Below, one piece after another: positions 28,754-37,592 of a stretch of DNA of 64,000 bases. How positions within the stretch are numbered: the stretch's first letter is position 1; every line of letters begins with the position of its first letter. This stretch comes from Heliomicrobium gestii (GTDB lineage: Bacteria; Bacillota; Desulfitobacteriia; Heliobacteriales; Heliobacteriaceae). The stretch lies in the NCBI RefSeq assembly GCF_009877435.1, contig NZ_WXEX01000010.1, positions 78,930 through 142,929 on the forward strand, read 5' to 3'. The notes under the pieces are model-generated. The model had not been told where the DNA came from and searched no databases. It saw nothing but the letters and a program-made list of their open reading frames with translations. The position numbers and the translations under genes were made by a program.

Positions 28754-31534
28754 TTAGCGAGTCTTTTTCTCTAAGATTTCCAATGTCTCCCGGAGTCGAC
28801 CCAACCGCTCCCCATAGCCATTCCAGTCACCCGCTTTCAGCCGCGCGTCAGCCTCGTCGTAGAGTTGACGCGCCCGGGCGGCCAGTTCGGCTACCGACGG
28901 TTCCGCAGCGCCCGGCGGCGCCGGCGGCTGGCCTGGCACGGCCGGCGGTGACCCCGGCTGGGTCGGCACGCCCTGACCGGGCGGTCTGGCGGCGGCGCCT
29001 TGGCCGAAGATCCGCTGCAGCGCCGTATCCAGGTTTTCTTCCATGACGACCCGCTCGCCGAAGACGACGATGACGCGCCGCAGGGCCGGCAGGTTTCCTT
29101 GCTCCGATTGCAGGAAAAGGGGCTCGATATACAGGAGCGAGTCTCTGATCGGCAGGACCAACAGGTTACCCCGTACGACGGATGAGCCCTTCTGGTTCCA
29201 CAAGGTCAGCTTTTGAGAAATCTCCGAGTCCTGATCGATGCGCGCCTCGATCTGGGCCGGGCCATAGACGAGTTCCTGTTTTGGGAAGGAGTAAACGAGG
29301 AGGTGTCCATAGTTGGCGCCATCGTTGCGAACAGCCATCCATGCAATCATGTTTGGCTTCTTCGACGGTGTAAAGGGGGTCATGAGGATGTACTCCGGCG
29401 TTGCCTGACCGGGCAGGCGCATCAGGGTGTAGTAGGGTTCAATCTCCTGCTGCTCCTTGTCGCTCGTTCGGGCCTTCGGGATGTTCCACTCATCCTCTTT
29501 GTTATAAAAGACGCCCGTGTCTTCCATATGATAAGTGGCATACACCCGCGACTGGATCTTAAACAGTTCTTCCGGATAGCGGACATGATCGCGCAAGACC
29601 GCCGGCATCTCCTCAAGGGGACGGAAAACGCCTGGAAAAATGGCCGCGTAGCTGCGAATGATCGGATCGTTGGGGTCATTGAGGTAGAAGGTCATCCGAC
29701 CCGTATAGGCGTCCACAGTCGCCTTGACAGCGTTGCGGATGTAGTTGCCCGTGCCCTTGACCGGCTGGGAGAAGGGGTAGGCCTGGGTGACCGTGTAGGC
29801 GTCGGCCATCCAGACGAGCCGCCCATCCTGAATCACCAGGTAGGGGTCCTTGTCAAAACGCAGGAAGGGGGCCACCTTCTCCAGGCGATGCAGGACGTTT
29901 CGCTCCATGAGCAGGCGGCTTTCCGGCAAAATTTCTGAGGAGAGGAGCAGTTTCATGTCGCCGAAATAAACGGCATAGACGAGTTTTTGCCAAAAGGAAC
30001 CGACGGGCAAGCCGGCGTCCTCTTGATAGGTGGTGTACACGTTGTCATCGCCGGAAGGATAGTCAAACTCCTTCGTGGCCGTTTTGACGATAACATAATC
30101 GCCTTCCGTCTCGCCGAAATAGATCTCGGGACGAGTGATCGCCACGGAAGGGGATGCTGGTTTTGGAGGGATGTCCTTTAAGAAAAACTTCGGCAGACCC
30201 TCAGAGGAGACCTCGTTGACAGGGCTCATGGTCGCTCCGTACCCATGGGTGTACAGCAAGCGCTTGTTGATCCAGGTTTGAGCCGCTTCGGGCAGAGCCG
30301 ATGGATCCAGTTCCCGCGCCGCCAGCATGACCTGGCGCTCGGCGCCGTCGATGCGGTAGCGGTCGATGTCGATCCCCTTAAACTTGTAGTAGAGGCGAAT
30401 CTCCTGCAGTTGGCTGTAGGTCTGCTGCAGGGGACGCCAATCCCAGAGGCGCACATTGCTCATCGTATCGCTGTTGGCGACGATGTCGGCGGCCGTCAGG
30501 TCGTTCTTGACGGAGAAGGGTTGAATCTGAATTCGATCCAGGTCAAAGGCGTGGCGGGTAAATTGGATATTCATGTCGATGTAGGGTTTTTCCATGACAA
30601 ACTCGTTCGGTTCAACCTTGAACCGTTGGACCAATTCCGGATAGACGGCGCCCACCAGCAGCGACGCCGCGACGAGCAGACCCACGCCGTAGGCGGCCCA
30701 ACGGATGCGACGGCGAACGAGAGCGAAGACAAGCATGACTGCCGTGATCAGCGAGATCACCGAGAGGATCTGGTAAGCCGGCAGTTGGGCATGCACATCG
30801 GTGTAGCTGGCGCCGACGACGACGCCGCGTGGTGAATAGACCAGGTCATACATGTCCAAACGATAGCCGAAGGCCTTGATCAGGAAGTAGAGAGCGCCGA
30901 TCCCAGCGAGATGGAAACGGGCCCGCGGCAGTTCTCCCCAACCGACCTTGCCAAATCCCAACGTATTGGCTGTCTGGTAGACGACAACCAGCATAATGGC
31001 GGTCACGACCAGCGTAAACTGGACGACGCCATAGATGAACTCCAATAAGGGCAGTTGAAAGACATAAAAGCCGACATCCAGTTGGAACAGGGGATCAGCG
31101 ATGCCAAAATGCTCATTTTGCAGCGCCAGCAACAGTGTCTGCCAGCGGTTTTGGGCCAATTGGGACACAAGCAGCGCCGGCAACAGGCTGAGCAGCAGAT
31201 AGAGGTACCCGATCTTCTCCGGCTTTATCCAATCGGCCAGCGCAAAGAGGCGCGGGTGTTCCTCCGCCGTCGTCCGGGCATACTGGAGCGCCTTATCGAC
31301 GACGTTACGGGTCAGTCGCAGGTTTAGGTAAAAGAAGAGAAAGGCAAGCAGCCCGGCGCCGATGATCAGGCCCCAGTTGGTGGCGTAGCGGGTGAACCAA
31401 AGGTCGCCGAAACCCTCAGAACCAAACCAGCGCCACTCCACATAGAGGCGAAACAGCGCAGAGAGCAGCGGCACGAGAAAAAAGAGGACCGCTACGACAG
31501 CTGCGCCTCGAAAGCGGCGATTCTTCACGGTCAA
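28754..31534 (-). CDS. UPF0182 family membrane protein
   Basis: Large membrane protein of 926 residues of the UPF0182/COG1615 family. Seven N-terminal hydrophobic helices (residues about 10-290) precede a large extracellular domain, with recognisable family segments such as WVLPRL-type KPYIDMNIQFTRHAFDLDRIQ, IRLWDWRPLQQTYSQLQEIRLYY and MSPVNEVSSEGLPKFFLKDIPP. The C-terminal 100 residues hold a Pro/Gly-rich linker (PPGQGVPTQPGSPPAVPGQP) and a short helical domain. The TTG start at 31534 follows AAAGGGA. Function of the family is not established. Confidence 0.93.
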   Translation of the reverse strand: MTVKNRRFRGAAVVAVLFFLVPLLSALFRLYVEWRWFGSEGFGDLWFTRYATNWGLIIGAGLLAFLFFYLNLRLTRNVVDKALQYARTTAEEHPRLFALADWIKPEKIGYLYLLLSLLPALLVSQLAQNRWQTLLLALQNEHFGIADPLFQLDVGFYVFQLPLLEFIYGVVQFTLVVTAIMLVVVYQTANTLGFGKVGWGELPRARFHLAGIGALYFLIKAFGYRLDMYDLVYSPRGVVVGASYTDVHAQLPAYQILSVISLITAVMLVFALVRRRIRWAAYGVGLLVAASLLVGAVYPELVQRFKVEPNEFVMEKPYIDMNIQFTRHAFDLDRIQIQPFSVKNDLTAADIVANSDTMSNVRLWDWRPLQQTYSQLQEIRLYYKFKGIDIDRYRIDGAERQVMLAARELDPSALPEAAQTWINKRLLYTHGYGATMSPVNEVSSEGLPKFFLKDIPPKPASPSVAITRPEIYFGETEGDYVIVKTATKEFDYPSGDDNVYTTYQEDAGLPVGSFWQKLVYAVYFGDMKLLLSSEILPESRLLMERNVLHRLEKVAPFLRFDKDPYLVIQDGRLVWMADAYTVTQAYPFSQPVKGTGNYIRNAVKATVDAYTGRMTFYLNDPNDPIIRSYAAIFPGVFRPLEEMPAVLRDHVRYPEELFKIQSRVYATYHMEDTGVFYNKEDEWNIPKARTSDKEQQEIEPYYTLMRLPGQATPEYILMTPFTPSKKPNMIAWMAVRNDGANYGHLLVYSFPKQELVYGPAQIEARIDQDSEISQKLTLWNQKGSSVVRGNLLVLPIRDSLLYIEPLFLQSEQGNLPALRRVIVVFGERVVMEENLDTALQRIFGQGAAARPPGQGVPTQPGSPPAVPGQPPAPPGAAEPSVAELAARARQLYDEADARLKAGDWNGYGERLGRLRETLEILEKKTR

Positions 31535-31557
31535 GGGATCATCCCTTTCCTAGGAGT

Positions 31558-31587
31558 GGAAAATGGATGCCTTTGGACAGGCATCCA
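31558..31587 (-). terminator. hairpin after the ACT-domain gene
   Basis: Inverted repeat GGATGCCT/AGGCATCC followed on the minus strand by ATTTTCC; the short T-run makes it a moderate call. Confidence 0.5.
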
Positions 31588-31609
31588 TATCCGTTATTGT
31601 TTCATGAAA

Positions 31610-32041
31610 TTAGATTCCGTATACAGAGTCTTCCTTCAGCACGCCGACACCCTTCTCCAGCAGAACACGGATGGCCTCATCAAGCCGTTCGACGCGGAAG
31701 ATGACCAGCGCCTTGTCATTGGACTTTTGGGGCAGCGCGTAACAATACTCGATGTTGATTTCAGCGCCGGCCAAGATATCGAGGATTTCAGCGAGACCGC
31801 CGGGATGGTCAGGGATCTCCACGGCGATGACGGCCGTGTGACTGACGGTGAAACCGGATCGCTTCAACATCAGATAAGCGGCGTCCGGTTGATCGACGAT
31901 CAACCGCAGGATGCCAAAATCGGTCGTGTCAGCGATAGAAAGGGCTCGGATATTGATCTTTTCCTGACGGAGCACCTTCGTCAGCATGGAAAGACGACCC
32001 GATTTATTTTCGAGAAAGACCGAGATCTGTTGCACCTTCAT
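31610..32041 (-). CDS. tandem ACT-domain protein
   Basis: Protein of 143 residues made of two ACT domains (about 1-68 and 72-140), which bind amino acids as allosteric regulators. The first begins ISVFLENKSGRLSMLTKVL and the second VAVEIPDHPGGLAEILDILAGAEINIEYCY. Stand-alone ACT proteins of this type commonly sit next to phenylacetate-CoA ligase, as here, 31 bases downstream of it. ATG 32041 follows GGGGGAGGG. A regulatory role on the ligase or on aromatic amino-acid metabolism is inferred from context only. Confidence 0.88.
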   Translation of the reverse strand: MKVQQISVFLENKSGRLSMLTKVLRQEKINIRALSIADTTDFGILRLIVDQPDAAYLMLKRSGFTVSHTAVIAVEIPDHPGGLAEILDILAGAEINIEYCYALPQKSNDKALVIFRVERLDEAIRVLLEKGVGVLKEDSVYGI

Positions 32042-32072
32042 AGGTTGACCCTCCCCCTTCACTGTATCAATA

Positions 32073-33371
32073 TTATTTTTTCCGTCGATCGATGACCCGC
32101 TTGGCCTTGCCTTCGCTGCGTTCGATCGACTTGGGTTCGACGAGGCGGACATGCGCCGTTATTCCCAGCAGACTTTCCAACTCCCGCTGAATCTTCCGTT
32201 CGATCTTTTCCAGGTTGCGCACCTCATCGGAGAAGAGTTTTTCCGAAACCTCCACCCATACCTCGAGGGTGTCCAGGGTGCCGACGCGATCGACGACGAG
32301 GACATAATGGGGCTCTGTCAGACCAAGTTTGAGCAGTACGCTTTCGACCTGGGACGGGAAGACGTTGACGCCACGGATGATGATCATGTCGTCGCTGCGC
32401 CCGCTGACTTTCTCCATGCGCACATGGGTTCGCCCGCAGGAACAGGGTTCGCCGTGCAACACCGAGATGTCGCGGGTGCGGTAGCGGATGACGGGGAAGC
32501 CTTCCTTGGTGATGGTGGTGAAGACAAGTTCCCCTTTTTCTCCGTAAGGCAGCGGCTCTTCGGTAACGGGATCGATAATCTCGGGGATGAAGTGGTCTTC
32601 AAAAATATGTAAGCCGTTTTTCACGGGGCACTCGCTGGCGACACCGGGACCCATGACCTCGCTCAGGCCGTAGATGTCGATGGCCATGATCTGCAAGCGA
32701 TACTCCAGTTCCCGCCGCATCTCTTCCGTCCAGGGTTCAGCGCCGAAGATGCCGGCTTTGAGGCGCAGCTTTTCCCGGGGGATCTTCATTTCCTTGATCG
32801 CCTCGGCAAGATACAGCGCATAGGAGGGCGTGCATGCCAAGTGGGTGGCGCCGAAATCCTGCATCAGCTTGATTTGTCGCTGCGTGTTCCCGCCTGACAT
32901 GGGAACGACGGTGGCGCCCAGCTTTTCCGTGCCGTAATGGATTCCGAGACCACCGGTGAACAGGCCGTATCCGTAGCTCACCTGCACGACCGAATCGGCA
33001 TCCGCGCCGGCGCAGGACAGTGTGCGGGCGATCAGTTCAGACCATGTGTCCAGGTCTTTGCGGGTATACCCGACGACGATCGGATTGCCCGTCGTGCCGG
33101 AAGAGGCGTGAACGCGGACGATCTCCCGCATGGGCGCTGCGAAGAGACCGTAGGGATAATGGTCGCGCAGGTCTTGTTTTACCGTAAAGGGCAAGCGACG
33201 CAGATCCTCAAGACTGCGAACGTCCCTGGGGGTCAGGTCGGCTGCCTGCATCTTTTCCCGGTAAGCCGGAACATTGTGATAGACCCGCTCCACGACGGCC
33301 TTCAGCCGTTGGAGCTGCAGCGCCGCCAACTCATTGCGCGATAAGGTTTCCATCGGTCGATTCCAGATCAT
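32073..33371 (-). CDS. paaK: phenylacetate--CoA ligase
   Basis: Adenylate-forming enzyme that activates phenylacetate or related aryl acids to the CoA thioester. The ATP-binding motif [16 protein letters not shown], the [17 protein letters not shown] loop, RTRDIS and the C-terminal [10 protein letters not shown] are all visible; 432 residues is the family norm. The ATG at 33371 follows GAGGAGAG. It is paired with an ACT-domain gene, and no indolepyruvate oxidoreductase gene (its frequent partner in anaerobes) is adjacent. Substrate range may include indole-acetate or other aryl acids. Confidence 0.93.
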   Translation of the reverse strand: MIWNRPMETLSRNELAALQLQRLKAVVERVYHNVPAYREKMQAADLTPRDVRSLEDLRRLPFTVKQDLRDHYPYGLFAAPMREIVRVHASSGTTGNPIVVGYTRKDLDTWSELIARTLSCAGADADSVVQVSYGYGLFTGGLGIHYGTEKLGATVVPMSGGNTQRQIKLMQDFGATHLACTPSYALYLAEAIKEMKIPREKLRLKAGIFGAEPWTEEMRRELEYRLQIMAIDIYGLSEVMGPGVASECPVKNGLHIFEDHFIPEIIDPVTEEPLPYGEKGELVFTTITKEGFPVIRYRTRDISVLHGEPCSCGRTHVRMEKVSGRSDDMIIIRGVNVFPSQVESVLLKLGLTEPHYVLVVDRVGTLDTLEVWVEVSEKLFSDEVRNLEKIERKIQRELESLLGITAHVRLVEPKSIERSEGKAKRVIDRRKK

Positions 33372-33414
33372 GGGCCACTCTCCTCAGCTCGTCATTTTTA
33401 TGTACTTGTTTTAT

Positions 33415-34419
33415 CTATGATGGTTTGGCGGCTGCCAGCCGCTCAAAGGCAAGCAGTTGTTCACGGGTGCCGAAGAGGATGACCATATCCTGGTTCTCTA
33501 GCCTTTCCGTCCCCTGCGGATTTGAGATCAGTTGGCGACCTCGGTAGATGGCCACCACCATGGCCCCCGTTTCCTCACGGATGCGCGCCTCGGCCAAGGT
33601 TTTGCCGATCAGCGGAGATATGGCTTCTAGGACCAATTCCTCCATACTGAATTCAAACTCCCTGTCGTGGAGGACGGTATCGACATAATCGACGCTCACC
33701 GGCTTGAGGATCGACAGGGCCATCCGCTTTCCGCCGATCACGGCGGGCGAGACGACCTTGTCGGCGCCGGCGCGGCGGAGCTTGCCTTCCGATTCTAACC
33801 GATCAGCGCGGGCGACCACAAGGATGTCTGACTTGATCCCCTTGGCCGTCAGGGTGATGAAGACGTTATCGGCATCGGTGGGTAAGGCGGCCACGACGCC
33901 GCGCGCCCGTTCAATCCCCGCCTCGCGCAACACATCGTCATCGAGGGCGTCGCCCATGACGTAGAGGAACTTGCCGTAGACATACTTCTCCAGCACTTCC
34001 TCGCGGGAATCGACGACCACAAAGGGGACGTTTTCGCGAGACAGTTGTTCGGCCACCTGCCAGCCGACACGGCCGGCGCCGCAGACGATGATATGGTTGT
34101 CCAGTTTGGCGATCTTGTTTTTCATGGCGCGCCTCCCCCAAAGATTAGCCAGTCGCCCTTCCACGACAGAGCCAGCGATGATGCCGATGGCATAGGCGAC
34201 AATGCCGACACCAAGGGGCATGATGGCAAGCAGAAAAATCTGGCCGGCCGTCGTTTTTGGGAGGCGGTCGCCATAACCGACGGTCAAGAGGGTCGTTTCC
34301 GTCAGCCAGGCCGCGTCAAGGACACCGAATTCCTTTTCGAAAAACAGGATCCCTACCGTTCCAAAGACCAAAAAACCGACGATCGAAAGGGTCGCCCATT
34401 TTATCTGGCGCGATTCCAC
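33415..34419 (-). CDS. potassium channel with RCK/TrkA-N and TrkA-C domains
   Basis: Two-transmembrane potassium channel subunit of 334 residues. The selectivity filter TVGYGD is in LLTVGYGDRLPKTTAGQI between helices at about residues 10-30 and 68-90. The cytosolic RCK domain starts HIIVCGAGRVGWQVAEQL, a nucleotide-binding Rossmann loop, followed by VVDSREEVLEKY. A TrkA-C domain closes the protein (ISPLIGKTLAEARIREETGAMVVAI). It likely gates K+ in response to a cytosolic ligand. It lies eight bases after a PHP phosphoesterase gene, suggesting one transcript. Confidence 0.92.
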   Translation of the reverse strand: MESRQIKWATLSIVGFLVFGTVGILFFEKEFGVLDAAWLTETTLLTVGYGDRLPKTTAGQIFLLAIMPLGVGIVAYAIGIIAGSVVEGRLANLWGRRAMKNKIAKLDNHIIVCGAGRVGWQVAEQLSRENVPFVVVDSREEVLEKYVYGKFLYVMGDALDDDVLREAGIERARGVVAALPTDADNVFITLTAKGIKSDILVVARADRLESEGKLRRAGADKVVSPAVIGGKRMALSILKPVSVDYVDTVLHDREFEFSMEELVLEAISPLIGKTLAEARIREETGAMVVAIYRGRQLISNPQGTERLENQDMVILFGTREQLLAFERLAAAKPS

Positions 34420-34426
34420 GAGTCAA

Positions 34427-35284
34427 TCACACTCCGGCGGCTTGTCGCGACTGTCTGGCCATCGCCATGGCCCGGTCCAGTTGCGGCATTACCCAATCAG
34501 GGATGGAAACGCTCCCCGGTTTGAAAGGCGCAAAGGGGCCGTGGTAATCGGTCCCTCCGGTCATGACCAGTTTTTTAGCTTCGGCGATGCGCCGGTATTC
34601 ACGAACCCACTGCTCCCGGTGGGGGCCATAGTAGCCATAAAAGACTTCCAGCCCCACATGGGGACGACGCAGCAATTCCGGCAACAGTGACTGTGTGTGA
34701 ATCAGGCCCGGGTGGGCCACAACGGGCACTCCGCCAGCCGCTCGGATCAACTCGACTCCCTGATCAAAGCTGTTGGCATCGTATTCCACATGAGCCAGTC
34801 CTTCCCGCGAGAGATAGCGGCCGATGAACTCGGGTGCGGGATGGGTCAACAGGCCGCCCAGGTGAAGGGCATGGACGATATGGCCCTTGCTGATGGCGCC
34901 ATGGGGATGGGCGAGGGCCGCTACATCGTCCCAGGCCAGGGGGATGCCAAGGTTTTGCAGGTTCCGCACCGTCTGCTCGGCCACCACATTGCGCGCTTGG
35001 CGGAGTTCCGCCAGGCGCATCAGGAAGGGACGATCCGTCAGATCCATGCCGTACCCAAGCAGATGGATCTCTTCGCCTGCATAGGTCACCAGCAGTTCCA
35101 CACCCGGGATGACGCGAATCCCCTGCTCCTCCGCGGCGTCGGCGATATCGAGGCAACCCTCGATCGATTCATGATCGGTAATCGACAGGGTCGTTACACC
35201 GGCCGTAACAGCCATTTGAAGCAGTTCCAAGGGTGTGTGCAATCCGTCGGAGACTGTTGTATGCAGATGGAGGTCGATGGTCAT
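34427..35284 (-). CDS. PHP-domain phosphoesterase (TrpH/RNase AM-like)
   Basis: Metal-dependent phosphoesterase of 285 residues. PHP motifs in order: DLHLHTTVSDG, SITDHESIEG, PGVELLVTYAGEEIHLLGYG, VVAHPGLI and GGTDYHGPF, giving the His/Asp/Glu ligands of a trinuclear site. Relatives such as E. coli TrpH (YciV) remove phosphate from nucleoside 3',5'-bisphosphates and trim RNA 5' ends; that role is inferred here. The start is ATG 35284 behind GGGGAAAAG rather than a further upstream frame extension. Confidence 0.9.
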   Translation of the reverse strand: MTIDLHLHTTVSDGLHTPLELLQMAVTAGVTTLSITDHESIEGCLDIADAAEEQGIRVIPGVELLVTYAGEEIHLLGYGMDLTDRPFLMRLAELRQARNVVAEQTVRNLQNLGIPLAWDDVAALAHPHGAISKGHIVHALHLGGLLTHPAPEFIGRYLSREGLAHVEYDANSFDQGVELIRAAGGVPVVAHPGLIHTQSLLPELLRRPHVGLEVFYGYYGPHREQWVREYRRIAEAKKLVMTGGTDYHGPFAPFKPGSVSIPDWVMPQLDRAMAMARQSRQAAGV

Positions 35285-35388
35285 AGGCTTTTCCCCTGTC
35301 GCCGCGTTTTCCTTGATATATTCCCTATGGATGAGAAAAACACCTTTTTTCATAACCCAAAAACCAGTAAAGACGATAAAGGGAGCCG

Positions 35389-35424
35389 CAGGGCAGGCTC
35401 TTCCTGCTCCATGCGGCCCCCCAT
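35389..35424 (-). terminator. possible terminator after the EF-G paralogue
   Basis: GC-rich imperfect inverted repeat GGGGGCCGCATGGAG/GGGCAGGCTC-type stem read on the minus strand, followed by TTTATCG. The pairing is imperfect. Confidence 0.4.
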
Positions 35425-35449
35425 TGCGATTTAATCGGTCATTCGCGGC

Positions 35450-37480
35450 TCAGTGATTGTTCTTGCGGGCGGCTTCAATAATCGTCTGGGCCATCCGCGG
35501 GGGAACCTCCTGATAGGAGTGGAACTCGGCCTGGTAGCTGCCGCGGCCATGGGTGATCGCTTGCAGTTGCAACGGGAACTGGATCAATTCCTGCTGGGGA
35601 ACGAGGGCCTGGATGAGTTGCCGGTTCCCCACCATCTCGCTGCCGAGGACCCGGCCGCGTCGGCCGTTCAGATCGCCCAGGATATCGCCCAGATAGTACT
35701 CCGGCACGTTGATCTCCACCTGCATCACCGGTTCTAGCAGGTACGGTTCAGCCATCTCCATGCCTTTTTTGAAAGCGATATGGGCCGCCATCTTAAAGGA
35801 TAGTTCCGAGGAGTCGACGGGATGGTAGGAACCGTCGACGAGGTTCACCTTGATGTTCGTCACCGGATATCCGGCAAGCGCCCCCTCCAGGAGGCTCTCG
35901 CGAACACCCTTCTCGACGGCGGGGATGAAGTTTTTCGGCACCACACCGCCGAAGATGGATTCGGCGAATTCAAAGTCCCCGTTATGCTTCGGCTCCATGA
36001 CCAGCCAGACATGGCCGTACTGGCCATGGCCGCCAGTCTGTTTCTTGTGTTTCCCTTCAGCCTTGGCCGACTTGCGGACCGACTCCCGGTAGGGAATCTT
36101 GGGCCAACTGGTGGTCACATTGACGCCGTACTTGCGTTGCAGCCGCTCGACACACACCTCCATGTGCAGGGTGCCCATGCCGGTGAGGATCGTCTCTTTC
36201 GTCTCTGTGTTCCGGTGGATCTTGAGGCAAGGTTCCTCCTCTAAAAGGCGCTGCAGGCTGCCGCCCAGTTTGTCTTCATCGGCCTTGGTGGCGGGATGGA
36301 AAGCCATGGACAGGCTGGGATGAGGGAATTCGATCAAGGGCAGCGGCTCAATGGCGGCGCCTTTGACCAACAAGGTGTCCCCGGTGTGGGTATGTTGCAG
36401 TTTGACCAGAGCGACGATCTCACCAGGACCGGCGACGTCGGAAGGTTGTTGACTTTTGCCGGTCATAAACAGCGGCGACGCCGGTTTTTCCTCTTTTTGA
36501 CTCGTGCCGTTATAGAGCGGCGTATCGCCGCGCAACATTCCCTGGTAAATGCGGACAAAGTTGACTTTGCCAAGGTAGGGATCGATGACAGTCTTGAAGA
36601 CTTGCGCCTTCAGGGGCGCGCCGGGCGCCGGTTCCTGTCCCCCCTCATCGAGGGGCGCCGGCAACAGGGCCGCCAGTTCGTCGAGCAACCCCTTCATCGT
36701 GCTGTCGGCACTGGCGGCTCCGCCCAGAACGGGGACAACTTTGCCGGCCTTCACGGCGGCGGACAATGCCGGTCGCAGCTCTTCCAGGGCGATCTCTTCG
36801 CCGTCCAGGTAGCGCATCATCAGTTCTTCATCGATCTCGACGATCGCTTCGACCAATTTGTCGCGCCAGCTTTTTATGCTGTCCTCTTCTTCCGTGGACA
36901 AAGCCGGCATATCTTTGACCTTAGGACTGGCGGGAAAAAAGGCGTCATCGAGGATGTTGACCATCCCCTGCCACTGCGGAGCAGCGCCGACAGGCCAATG
37001 CAGCGGCAGGATCTGCGCTCCGCCCAGTTCCCGCAACTGTTCCAGGGCTTTGCCAAAATTCGCGTTTTCACGATCTAGTTTATTGATAAATACGACAGGG
37101 ATACGCCCTTTATCTTGGATCAAGCGCCATGTCGTTTCCGTCTGCACCTGAACGCCGCTGACGCCGCAGACGACGAGCAAGGACCCCTCAGCGACAGAAA
37201 CGGCGCCGACAACCTCTCCAAAAAAGTCGCTGTATCCCGGTGTATCGATGATATTCAGTTTCGTCCCGAGCCATTTGATCGGCGCCATGGCTGCCTGTAT
37301 GCTAACTTTTCGCTTCGTCTCCTCGGGCAGGTAATCAGTCGTTGTGTTGCCATCCTCGACTCGACCTTTCCGGTTGACGAGCCCCGCGTTGAACAGCATC
37401 GATTCCACCAAAGAGGTTTTCCCTGCGCCGGTATGGGCGAGAACAGCGATGTTGCGTATGGATTCTCTCGGTGTCGTCAA
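35450..37480 (-). CDS. EF-G-like translational GTPase (paralogue)
   Basis: Elongation factor G-like GTPase of 676 residues. G1 AHTGAGKTSLVESML, G3 DTPGYSDF and G4 NKLD are present, then the EF-G domain II-V architecture ending in ALVPQQELIQFPLQLQAITHGRGSYQAEF. It differs from canonical EF-G in the switch region (NTTTDYLPEETKRKVSIQAAM rather than the usual D-x-x-x-x-E-x-x-R-G-I-T), like the FusA2/EF-G-II family. It is not linked to rpsL, rpsG or tuf genes, which supports paralogue status. It may act in a specialised step such as recycling; this is inference. Confidence 0.92.
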   Translation of the reverse strand: MTTPRESIRNIAVLAHTGAGKTSLVESMLFNAGLVNRKGRVEDGNTTTDYLPEETKRKVSIQAAMAPIKWLGTKLNIIDTPGYSDFFGEVVGAVSVAEGSLLVVCGVSGVQVQTETTWRLIQDKGRIPVVFINKLDRENANFGKALEQLRELGGAQILPLHWPVGAAPQWQGMVNILDDAFFPASPKVKDMPALSTEEEDSIKSWRDKLVEAIVEIDEELMMRYLDGEEIALEELRPALSAAVKAGKVVPVLGGAASADSTMKGLLDELAALLPAPLDEGGQEPAPGAPLKAQVFKTVIDPYLGKVNFVRIYQGMLRGDTPLYNGTSQKEEKPASPLFMTGKSQQPSDVAGPGEIVALVKLQHTHTGDTLLVKGAAIEPLPLIEFPHPSLSMAFHPATKADEDKLGGSLQRLLEEEPCLKIHRNTETKETILTGMGTLHMEVCVERLQRKYGVNVTTSWPKIPYRESVRKSAKAEGKHKKQTGGHGQYGHVWLVMEPKHNGDFEFAESIFGGVVPKNFIPAVEKGVRESLLEGALAGYPVTNIKVNLVDGSYHPVDSSELSFKMAAHIAFKKGMEMAEPYLLEPVMQVEINVPEYYLGDILGDLNGRRGRVLGSEMVGNRQLIQALVPQQELIQFPLQLQAITHGRGSYQAEFHSYQEVPPRMAQTIIEAARKNNH

Positions 37481-37592
37481 ACTGGAACCCTCCTTCGCTA
37501 GCGATAATTCGAACTATTTATTAATTACACGTTAAACCATAAAAATCCTTTTCACTTTTGCAGGAACATACTGAATTTTTAGGAGGTGGACC

